Below are positions 1 to 6,967 of a DNA stretch of 64,000 bases, piece by piece. The DNA is taken from assembly GCA_033763695.1 (NCBI GenBank), contig JANRKB010000023.1:1-64000 (forward strand), given 5' to 3'. The notes under the pieces were generated by a model. It made no database searches and was not told the origin of the DNA. It was given only the letters and a program-made list of their open reading frames with translations. Position 1 is the stretch's first letter; every line of letters begins with the position of its first letter. The position numbers and the translations under genes were made by a program. The stretch is from JANRKB01 sp033763695. GTDB lineage: Bacteria > Planctomycetota > Phycisphaerae > Phycisphaerales > UBA1924.

Positions 1-328
1 GGTGCCCGGGGGGGGGGGTGGGTGGCGGGGGGGCCTGTGGGGGGGGCCTGCGCCGGGCCGGGGCCCCCTTGGGCGCGCGGGGGGGGGGGGGGGGGGGTGG
101 GGGGGGGGGGGGGGTGGGGGTCCGGGGGGGGGCGGGGGGCGCTTGGTTGCGCTGGGCCGACGTGGGCGCGGTGCGTCCGGTGGCCGGGCCTCCGGTGGTA
201 GGGCTTCCGGGGGTGGCGGGGGGGATGGTGTCGGAGAGGGAGGCGTCGGGCATGGGCATGCCGCCGCACGCGGGGCAGAACTGCTTGTCCGCCGGGACTT
301 CGCGTGCGCACATCGAACACTTGGCCAT
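1..328 (-). CDS. Zinc-ribbon protein with long proline-rich tail, truncated by window edge
   Basis: The protein starts MAKCSMCAREVPADKQFCPA and has two CxxC knuckles (residues 4-7 and 18-21), the pattern of a small N-terminal zinc ribbon. A Pro/Ala/Thr-rich segment follows and becomes almost pure polyproline, which is why the plus strand shows long G runs. The frame stays open to the left edge, so the C-terminus is missing. AAGGAA sits about 8 bases upstream of the ATG and supports this start. Planctomycete proteins of this layout often continue into a membrane domain, but that part is not visible and the function is unknown. The G homopolymers are prone to sequencing error, so the length of the proline tract is uncertain. 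Confidence 0.6.
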   Translation of the reverse strand, partial: MAKCSMCAREVPADKQFCPACGGMPMPDASLSDTIPPATPGSPTTGGPATGRTAPTSAQRNQAPPAPPRTPTPPPPPPPPPPPRAPKGAPARRRPPPQAPPPPTPPPGH

Positions 329-763
329 GCTGCCGTTCCTTCTCCGTCGTGAATCGCGCGCCCACGACCGCGGGCGCGTGGCCAGATCCTTGGCCTCCAG
401 ACGCGACGGCGACGCCGCAAACATGCGACAACAAACCCGGCCCCGGAAGGAGAGCCCCCAGGCGCATCGTCCCGGACCCGGCTGGGATTTCTGACACAGG
501 TTCCCGGATTCGGTGCCCGGCGTCAACTCGGCTGAAAGGCGAGGAACAAAGGGCATCGGGCATCAGGCATCGGGCATCGGGAAGACAAGGCGAGGCATCG
601 GGCATCAGGCACCGGGCATCAGGAAGACGGGGCAAGACGTGCGGCACGCGGGCGTGGGCGTCGTGCGCGGGCACGCGCAGGGATCGAGACGCCCACACGT
701 GGCGGCGCGGCGTGTGCAAACGGCGCGGCAAGAAACGCCGTGCCGAGCGGCGAAGAATCCGTC
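329..763. other. Divergent intergenic region
   Basis: This 435-base spacer lies between the divergently transcribed zinc-ribbon gene and the fmdB-like gene. It holds the two-copy GGCATCGGGCATC repeat at 552-635. I see no convincing coding sequence or RNA in the rest; promoters for both flanking genes presumably lie here but none could be pinned down. Confidence 0.6.
552..635. repeat. Two tandem 42-base units built of GGCATC(G/A)G submotifs
   Basis: Two adjacent 42-base copies (552-593 and 594-635) differ at five positions. Each consists mainly of repeated GGCATCGGGCATCAGG-type words followed by GGAAGAC. The same short word recurs in inverted orientation around 44841-44983, so this is one member of a dispersed family. 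Confidence 0.8.
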
Positions 764-1018
764 ATGCCCATCTACGAGTATGTCTGCGAGCGTGACGGGA
801 CGCGGCTGGAACTGCTGCGTCCGATGAGCCAGGCCGACGCCCCTGTGGAAGACCCGGAGGGCAAGGGCCGCGTGTTTACGCGGGTGCATTCGACATTCGC
901 CGCGACGGGCTCGCGCGAGGCAAGCGCGGCGGGTCCGGGCGGCGGCGGCAAGCACGTCCACGTCGGCGGCTGCTGCCCGTGTGGCAAGCCGGGCGGGGGA
1001 TGTGGGGGGAGAATCTGA
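764..1018 (+). CDS. FmdB-like small regulatory protein with degenerate zinc site
   Basis: The 84-residue product starts MPIYEY, the hallmark N-terminus of the FmdB/CxxC_CXXC_SSSS family of small zinc-ribbon proteins of poorly defined regulatory role. That motif decides the start; an in-frame ATG at 740 would add eight residues. In the canonical family a CxxC and a CPxC pair follow. Here only the first Cys (residue 8) remains; the second is Asp and the CPxC region reads VEDPEGKG. The C-terminus is Gly/Cys-rich (GGCCPCGKPGGGCGG), as often seen in planctomycete members. Zinc binding by the usual site is doubtful. Confidence 0.75.
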   Translation: MPIYEYVCERDGTRLELLRPMSQADAPVEDPEGKGRVFTRVHSTFAATGSREASAAGPGGGGKHVHVGGCCPCGKPGGGCGGRI

Positions 1019-1078
1019 GCGGCGTCTCGACTCGTGAGACGCACTTCGCAGAGTGCGAAACGCGTTTCGATCGTCCGC

Positions 1079-2239
1079 TTAGTCCAACCAATCCCTCGCC
1101 CGCAGGCGCTGCGGCACATATTCCTCGGTGACGTACGAGATGTCCTTGGTGATCAGCGATTCGACTTCCATCTTGAAGCCGTTGCGGAGCATCCGGTCGA
1201 TCTCTTTCTGCCACGCCTTGTTCTCGGCGAACCACGGATACGCGGCGATCTCGCTCGCGCGCTTCTTGTCGTTGTCGGTCAGGTCGATCTTGACCGCGTC
1301 GTCGAGCTCGCACTCGTCAAAGTCCTTGGCGCGGATGCCCAAGAACTTGGCCTCGGGGATCGCGAGGCGCGAGGACTCGAACGCCAGCGAGATCGAGCCC
1401 TGCTTGATGACGCTGTAGATGTAGTGTCCCCACGGGTCGCAATCGAGCACGCAGATGATGGGGAGCTTGAGTTCCTGGTTGAGCCGCTGCAACAGGCGAC
1501 GGCAGCCGCGCGGGGGCTGGCCCGCGCCGTGGGTGAGGATGCAGTTGTTCTTTTCCCAGAAGCGGTCTTCGTTGAAGCGATTCCAGACCGTGCCCTTTTC
1601 GACGTGCAGGACGAACTTGGCCTCGCACTTCTTGAACTGGATGATGTCGGGCTCGACGATCGACGGCAGGGCGTAGCCGCCGCTGCCCATGCGGCGGCAG
1701 TCGATCTCGTCGCCCTTGTCGACGATGGTGATGTTGCCGACCATCGAGCCGCGGTTCTCGGCGAAGACGTGCAGTTCTTCGCGGAGCGCGCCGAGCGTGA
1801 CTTCCAAGTCTTCGAGGATCGGATCGGACTCTTCCTGCTGGTCGAAGGTGTTCTCTTTGGTGCCGGCGACGGTGTGCTTGGCCTTGTAGAAGACACCGCG
1901 AAGGCTCGAAGTCTTGTCTGCCTCGATCAGGTCCTTGATGGTGCTGGCGTGCAGCATCGTCTGCATGAACTGCTTGGCGGTTTTGAGGTCAAAGAGCGGA
2001 CGCTCGGCCTTGGCGTCGCCCATTTCGAGAATGCCGCGCTTCTTGTTCCAGATGGTGTTGGACTTGGCGCGGGTGGGGATCTCGAACTGCGGGTCCTTGC
2101 CGCCGAGGGCGGACTTGGAGACGCGGGTGGCGAGGGTGACGATCTTCTCGCGGGTCTTGATGTCGCGATCTTTGAGGCGGCCGGAAGACTTGGAGGCGGG
2201 CTTGCTGCTTCCGGTGGCGGGGGCGGGCTTCTTGGACAT
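1079..2239 (-). CDS. top6A: DNA topoisomerase VI subunit A (Spo11-like)
   Basis: The 386-residue product is the DNA-cleaving subunit of a type IIB topoisomerase, which relaxes and decatenates DNA together with subunit B. The winged-helix/5Y-CAP part contains LRGVFYKA (residues 113-120), where Tyr118 sits at the position of the catalytic tyrosine. The Toprim part has VEKGT, supplying the conserved Glu, and VLDCDPWGHYIY, supplying the DxD metal ligands. The first 20 residues are Lys/Ser/Pro-rich. The ATG at 2239 has GGAG about ten bases upstream; a longer frame upstream of it is not coding-like. The gene for subunit B lies nearby on the same strand, separated by an opposed DUF1801 gene. Topoisomerase VI is mainly archaeal and eukaryotic and is uncommon in bacteria. 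Confidence 0.93.
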   Translation of the reverse strand: MSKKPAPATGSSKPASKSSGRLKDRDIKTREKIVTLATRVSKSALGGKDPQFEIPTRAKSNTIWNKKRGILEMGDAKAERPLFDLKTAKQFMQTMLHASTIKDLIEADKTSSLRGVFYKAKHTVAGTKENTFDQQEESDPILEDLEVTLGALREELHVFAENRGSMVGNITIVDKGDEIDCRRMGSGGYALPSIVEPDIIQFKKCEAKFVLHVEKGTVWNRFNEDRFWEKNNCILTHGAGQPPRGCRRLLQRLNQELKLPIICVLDCDPWGHYIYSVIKQGSISLAFESSRLAIPEAKFLGIRAKDFDECELDDAVKIDLTDNDKKRASEIAAYPWFAENKAWQKEIDRMLRNGFKMEVESLITKDISYVTEEYVPQRLRARDWLD

Positions 2240-2324
2240 ATCGGGCACTCCGTTGCCGAGGTGAGGCAGGAGCGTATCACGCGTGCGGAAGAGCGGCAGG
2301 TATGCTGTGGAAAAGGAGCGGTCC

Positions 2325-2897
2325 ATGGCCAGAAAGCCCGCGAAGAAGACAGCCAAAAAGACAGGCAGGAAGACAGCGAAGAAACCCGCGGCCGCGGCGA
2401 TCGCGAAGACACGCAAGCAGCAGATCGCGAAGAAAACAAAGGCCGTGGGCGGCGGCTTTGTCGCGGCCAAGAACAAGGTCAGCCGCGCACGCGACGTGAT
2501 GAAGAAGGGCAAGCCCGGCCCGGTGATGGTGGCCAAGCGAGCGGATCTCAACGCGCCGGGCGAGGTGGCGATCGAGCGCTTGCCGGGCGAGAAGCGCGAG
2601 GCCGCACGCCATATCCATGCGATGATTCTGCGGCTTGTCCCCGGCGCGATCGCGAAGGTGAAGTGGGGGAACGCGTGCTACTTCGAGAATGAGCGGGCCT
2701 TTGCCGTGCTCTACGAGACCAAAGGCGGTGTGAACCTCGGCATTCCGGGGGCGACGATCGCGGACCCAGACCGCCTGCTTCACGGGGCGGGCAAGATCAT
2801 GCGGCATGTCAAGCTTGCGAATCGCGCGGACGCCGAGCATCCGGGAATCCCGGCGCTGATCCTTGCCGCACGCACGATCGGCTTTGACGGGATGTGA
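2325..2897 (+). CDS. DUF1801 protein with histone-H1-like N-terminal tail
   Basis: The 190-residue product has two parts. Residues 1-75 or so are Lys/Ala-rich (ARKPAKKTAKKTGRKTAKK and more), resembling H1-like DNA-binding tails. Residues about 85-188 match DUF1801 (YdhG-like, frataxin-fold), with the VKWGNACYFENERAF stretch and the usual GVNLGIPG segment. AAGGAG lies seven bases before the ATG and fixes the start. The gene sits on the plus strand between the two minus-strand topoisomerase VI genes and converges on top6B. DUF1801 function is not settled. The tail suggests nucleic-acid or nucleoid association, which is inference. Confidence 0.8.
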   Translation: MARKPAKKTAKKTGRKTAKKPAAAAIAKTRKQQIAKKTKAVGGGFVAAKNKVSRARDVMKKGKPGPVMVAKRADLNAPGEVAIERLPGEKREAARHIHAMILRLVPGAIAKVKWGNACYFENERAFAVLYETKGGVNLGIPGATIADPDRLLHGAGKIMRHVKLANRADAEHPGIPALILAARTIGFDGM

Positions 2898-2924
2898 AAC
2901 GCGAGCGGCGTGCGAACCGGCTTG

Positions 2925-5225
2925 TCAGAACAACTTGGGCTCGTCCACGCGTTCGAGTTTGCCGGTCTTGGGATTCAGGCGCATCCGCAGTTTCTCTGAC
3001 TTGGCGTTGGTTTTGGCTTCGGGCTTGGCTTCGGGCTTTGCGTCAGGCTTGGACGCGGCCTTTGTCGGCGCGGGCTTCTTGTCGGGAGTCTTGGCGGATC
3101 CGGCCTGCTTTGCCGCGGGTTTGCCAGACGCGTTCTTGCGCGATGTACGCTCGACGGGCCGGGTTTCCATCAGCGCGGGCTGGTCATCGTCGTCGCCCTT
3201 GGCCAGCGACGCGACCTTGAGCGCGGCGGCCTCGGCGCGGGAGACGCCGCCGGCGGGCGGCGCGTCCGCGTTGTCGGTGCCGGTGACGGCGCTCTGCACG
3301 ATGATCACGCCGTCTTCATCGTCGGGTTCGTCGTGTTTGACGGCCTTGCCCTCATCGTCGAGTTCGATGTCGGCGATGGCGGTCTTGGCCTGGGCGAGTC
3401 TCTGGAGCGCGGCGTAGAGGTGCTTGGGGTCATCGCCAGTGATGTCGGCGGCGGCTTTGGCGATCTCGCCGATGTAGCGTTCGAAGATGTCGCGGCGCTG
3501 GCTCTCACGCTTCATCTTGGCCCGCTTGCGGAGGTATGTGCCGAGCTTGCGGCCGCACTCCATGAGCGCGAGCTTCATCTCCTTGCGGATTTCGTCATAG
3601 TCGGCGATCGCTTCCTTGCTCTCGCTCGTGAAGGGGACCCACACGCTGGCCATGTGGATCATGATGACCAGCGGGCCCACCGGCAGAGCGGTGCGCGGCT
3701 GCTGGAGGTCGTAGTTGCGCCAGTTGGTTTCGGTCACGGCCTTGAATGACGAGCACGCGCTCTGCTGGAAGAGCAGCGGCACGCGATTGGCAAATCGGAT
3801 GACGCGCGACGAGTCATCCGCGGGCAGTTCGCCGCCGAAGGCGATTGCGGTTTCGATCAGGAACGGGCGGCCGCGATAGACGGCGGCTTCGCGGCTGCTG
3901 GCGGCGTAGAACTCCGCACGCACGCCCTTGAGCATGCCCGCGAGCAACTGGCGCACGCCGATGGGCGCGAGGCAGTCGGTGGGCGGCGGCGGGAGCTTGC
4001 TGTCTTGCAATTCCTTGAAGAGTTTCTCGGCCTGCGCGTGGTCGATGTCGGTGACCTTGGTGCGGCTGGTCGCGCCGATGGACTTGCAGAAGTCGGCCGC
4101 GCTGGAGGGAGAAACACGCGAGAACTTCTCCTGGAGGAAGTTGTAGAGCGTGTAGCCGGATTTCTCGATCTCGGCCTCTTTGAGCATCTGCAGAAGAATG
4201 CCGAGTTCGATGCCCTTGGGGTGGGGCATGATCTCTTTGGTTTCCGGCGGAAGTTCCTGTACGCCGCGGGGGAAGAGCACGAGCGGGCCGAAGTCCTGGG
4301 TGACCTGCGGCTGCGCCGGAGGCTCCGTTGCGGCGTTCGCGTCGGCGGCGGGCGCCGGCACCGGCATCGCAGCCTTGCCACGCTTGATCAGCGGCGCGTC
4401 TTCCTCTTCGGCGGTTTCGCGCGTGGGGCGGACGAAGGTGATGCGCGCGTGCGGGTTGGCGATGGCGGTGAGTTCGAGGAACTCATCAACCGAGCCGCGG
4501 CCGCGCTGGTACTTGCCCTCAAGTTCGATGCTGACGCTGGTGCCCGTCGGGTATTCGGCGGGGCGGAGAAGCGTGGCGGCGGCTTCGCCGCTGACGAGAC
4601 CAGCGAATCGGCGCGGCGGGAAGTCATCGGTCTCGTCGTCGACCGTGACCTCGGCGCGATTCGTCTTGGTGTTCATCGCCAGTTCGATGTGATGCGCGGC
4701 GGAGTTGGCCTTGGGCTTGGTGTGGATCACCATCGGCTTGCCGGTGGTGATGAGGCCGTACATGCCCGCGGCGGAGATGCCGATGCCCTGCTGGCCGCGC
4801 GACATCTTGAGGCGATGGAACTTGGAGCCAAAGAGCAGACGCCCGAAGACGTTTTCGACCTGCTTGCGGACGATGCCGGGGCCGTTGTCGACGACGCTGA
4901 CGCGATAGCGGCTGCTCTTGGCGCTGGCGGGGCGATCGGGCTGCAGGTCTTCGATGACAACCGTGATGTCGGGGAGCAGGCCAGCCTCTTCGCAGGCATC
5001 GAGGGAGTTGTCGACGGCTTCCTTGACGGTGGTGAGTAGGGCCTTGCGCGGGTTGTCGAAGCCGAGCAGGTGGCGGTTCTTGGCGAAGAACTCGGAGACG
5101 GAGATATCGCGCTGCTTGGCCGCCATGGTCTCGGCGGTGGCGCGGGGAGCGGACTTGGATGGCTTCACGGAATCCTCGAGCGTGTCGGAACGAGAGGCGA
5201 GTGCGGTCACGGGCGTGCCCTCCAT
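2925..5225 (-). CDS. top6B: DNA topoisomerase VI subunit B (GHKL ATPase)
   Basis: The 766-residue product is the ATP-binding subunit of topoisomerase VI. The GHKL ATPase has EAVDNSLDACEEAG (from Glu69), DNGPGIV (113-119) and SRGQQGIGISAAG (142-154). The transducer region holds ANRVPLLFQQSAC, NWRNYDL (a WKxY-like motif) and FTSESKEAI with the conserved Lys. Compared with archaeal proteins there is an Ala/Pro-rich insert in the middle and a Lys/Ala/Pro-rich C-terminal extension of roughly 130 residues (KPDAKPEAKPEAK and similar). The start is uncertain: neither the ATG at 5225 nor the internal ATG at 5126 has a clear Shine-Dalgarno, and conservation only begins near KQRDISVSEFF. It partners with the nearby subunit A. 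Confidence 0.93.
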   Translation of the reverse strand: MEGTPVTALASRSDTLEDSVKPSKSAPRATAETMAAKQRDISVSEFFAKNRHLLGFDNPRKALLTTVKEAVDNSLDACEEAGLLPDITVVIEDLQPDRPASAKSSRYRVSVVDNGPGIVRKQVENVFGRLLFGSKFHRLKMSRGQQGIGISAAGMYGLITTGKPMVIHTKPKANSAAHHIELAMNTKTNRAEVTVDDETDDFPPRRFAGLVSGEAAATLLRPAEYPTGTSVSIELEGKYQRGRGSVDEFLELTAIANPHARITFVRPTRETAEEEDAPLIKRGKAAMPVPAPAADANAATEPPAQPQVTQDFGPLVLFPRGVQELPPETKEIMPHPKGIELGILLQMLKEAEIEKSGYTLYNFLQEKFSRVSPSSAADFCKSIGATSRTKVTDIDHAQAEKLFKELQDSKLPPPPTDCLAPIGVRQLLAGMLKGVRAEFYAASSREAAVYRGRPFLIETAIAFGGELPADDSSRVIRFANRVPLLFQQSACSSFKAVTETNWRNYDLQQPRTALPVGPLVIMIHMASVWVPFTSESKEAIADYDEIRKEMKLALMECGRKLGTYLRKRAKMKRESQRRDIFERYIGEIAKAAADITGDDPKHLYAALQRLAQAKTAIADIELDDEGKAVKHDEPDDEDGVIIVQSAVTGTDNADAPPAGGVSRAEAAALKVASLAKGDDDDQPALMETRPVERTSRKNASGKPAAKQAGSAKTPDKKPAPTKAASKPDAKPEAKPEAKTNAKSEKLRMRLNPKTGKLERVDEPKLF

Positions 5226-5386
5226 GGCAGCAACGAAGCGATGATGTCAACATCGCCCAAGTGAGGCGAGATGGGGCAAGAATAGCGGGTTTTTCAGGGG
5301 CGGGATCAGACGGCGTGTCGAACGGGCACGGCCGCGCCGGACGCGACCCAACGACGATCGACGACGCAGGGCAACAGCGAAGCGGC

Positions 5387-5422
5387 AAAGAAAACAAGCC
5401 CAAACCTTGCGGCTTGGGCTTG
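5387..5422 (-). terminator. Rho-independent terminator of the PEP-CTERM gene
   Basis: A 9-bp perfect stem (5395-5403 with 5414-5422, CAAGCCCAA/TTGGGCTTG) with a 10-base loop lies 38 bases past the stop at 5461. Read on the minus strand it is followed by TTTTCTTT. Confidence 0.8.
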
Positions 5423-5460
5423 CGGAGAATGCTGGACTTGATCCTTCGTCCGTCGATCAC

Positions 5461-6126
5461 TCAGCGACGGCGACGGGCGACGAGAAGGCCGCCGAGGCCG
5501 GCGAGGGCGAGCGAGCCCGGGGCCGGGACGGTGGTACGGAAGATCAGGAACTCGCCGTGGTTGGCACCGCCGTGAAGCGTGTCCATGCCGTCGTTGGCAC
5601 GCCACATCCACTTGGCGTTCGAATCGATGCCCGGGACCGTGCCCCAGGGGCTGATGCCGTTGGCACCACCGACATAGGGCGTTTCCCACAGGTTGTTGGC
5701 ATCGGCGAACGCGACGCGCGAGCCGATGTCGCCGGCGGTCGGGTGCGGCGAGCCGTCACCCATGTTGACGTTCACAGACGTCACCTGCCACGCGGGATGG
5801 CCCGAGCTGAGGTCGTTGCCACCGGCGGTGATAGTGGCGAGCACGCCTTGGGCGACCGAGTCGTCCGACCACGCGGCGATGTAGATGAAGTCACCGGCTT
5901 CGAACGAATAGGTTTCGGGCAGCGACCAGTTGTACGTGCCGGGTGCACCACCCGAGCCCAGTTCGTTGCCGCCGTGGTAGCTGAACGAACCGCCCGTGGA
6001 CGAATACAGGGCGTAGTGATTGTCTGCGGTGATCGTCGCATTGATGGTTGCCGCGCCCGCGATGGTGCTCAGACCCGCGGTCAAGGCGATGGCGCTGGCG
6101 ACGATGCTGTTCTTCAGGTTGTTCAT
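5461..6126 (-). CDS. PEP-CTERM sorting-signal protein, exported
   Basis: The 221-residue product has an N-terminal signal peptide (MNNLKNSIVASAIALTAG to about residue 26) and a C-terminal sorting module: VPAPGSLAL, a Leu/Gly-rich membrane span, then ARRRR. This is the PAPG variant of the PEP-CTERM signal, handled in other bacteria by exosortase; no exosortase is in this window. The middle is a Gly/Ser/Asn-rich beta-type domain with no recognised enzyme motif. GGAGGGAG lies six bases upstream of the ATG and decides the start. It appears to be a single-gene unit, with its own terminator at 5387-5422. Confidence 0.8.
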   Translation of the reverse strand: MNNLKNSIVASAIALTAGLSTIAGAATINATITADNHYALYSSTGGSFSYHGGNELGSGGAPGTYNWSLPETYSFEAGDFIYIAAWSDDSVAQGVLATITAGGNDLSSGHPAWQVTSVNVNMGDGSPHPTAGDIGSRVAFADANNLWETPYVGGANGISPWGTVPGIDSNAKWMWRANDGMDTLHGGANHGEFLIFRTTVPAPGSLALAGLGGLLVARRRR

Positions 6127-6372
6127 GTGGCTCCCTCCAGTGAAGGTGTGGAAATGCGGCACCCTTCGGGGTACCACACTCAACCATGCCTCACGGAGCG
6201 AGACGATGCCCGGATCGAAGGCTCAATGGCGTCGAAAGACGCTCGGCCGCGCCGTGTCGCGCGAACGTGTCGACACACGCGGTACAGATGCACCGCGAGC
6301 GGCGTCGCATTCGGACGCGCGGACGCCCGAGAATGATTGTGGTTGATTGAAAGCGGTGAACCCGGGTGTGGA

Positions 6373-6879
6373 TCAGGCTTCGAAGCTGATCGGGGCGCCC
6401 TGCGGCACAGGCTCGTGCTTGCGAGTGGCAGCGGCGGGAGCCGCGGGGGGCAAGAGGCCCGACGCCCGCTCCTCGGCGAGCTTTTCCATCGCGAGTACCC
6501 AGGTCTCGCGTTCGTAGTTGAGCAGTTCGATCACCTTGTCGAGCTTGGCGACGCTCTTCTCCATGCTCGCGCTAGTGAGCTCGTTGTAGAAGAAGGTGTA
6601 GAGCGCCTTGACGTTCTTGGCCAGTTCCGGCGCGACATCCTCGCGGATGGTGACGATCAGCTCAAGAACGATGTTGCGGCAGCGATCGATGCCGTTGAAG
6701 CTCATTTCGTAGTTCTTGGTGGCGAGGCCTTCGCGACCCTGCTGGGCGAACTTGATCGCCCCGTCAAGCAGCATGAGCCGCAGCTCCTCGGGGGAGGCGG
6801 TCATCACGCGCGTGCGGAGGTAGGCGTTGGCCTGGTCGTTCATCGTCGGAGAAGGCTTGGAGTATGCGCCGCTGGTCAT
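6373..6879 (-). CDS. fliS: Flagellar export chaperone FliS
   Basis: The 168-residue product matches FliS, the cytoplasmic chaperone that holds flagellin before export: NDQANAYLRTRVMTASPEEL, then LMLLDGAIKFAQQ and a four-helix pattern through LLNYERETWVLAME. The C-terminal ~35 residues are an Ala/Pro-rich extension. It follows fliD by 88 bases on the same strand, the usual fliD-fliS order. GGAG sits only one base before the ATG at 6879, which is too close to be a good ribosome site. The ATG at 6843 (MNDQANAY) fits the family N-terminus better but also lacks a clear Shine-Dalgarno. Confidence 0.9.
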   Translation of the reverse strand: MTSGAYSKPSPTMNDQANAYLRTRVMTASPEELRLMLLDGAIKFAQQGREGLATKNYEMSFNGIDRCRNIVLELIVTIREDVAPELAKNVKALYTFFYNELTSASMEKSVAKLDKVIELLNYERETWVLAMEKLAEERASGLLPPAAPAAATRKHEPVPQGAPISFEA

Positions 6880-6967
6880 GCTCCGAGAACATCGGGCGTT
6901 TCGAGGCGTCGATTCAGTCCAAGTTCACGGTTCGCGCCCGGCCCGGAGCGGCCGGAGGGGGTGCAGA

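Noticed and set aside
2..494. Gly-rich plus-strand frames at the left edge
   Set aside because: They are the complement of a proline-rich minus-strand gene; the minus strand has CxxC motifs and a ribosome site.
552..635. Repeat resembling a CRISPR array
   Set aside because: The two 42-base copies are directly adjacent without spacers, and no cas genes are in the window.
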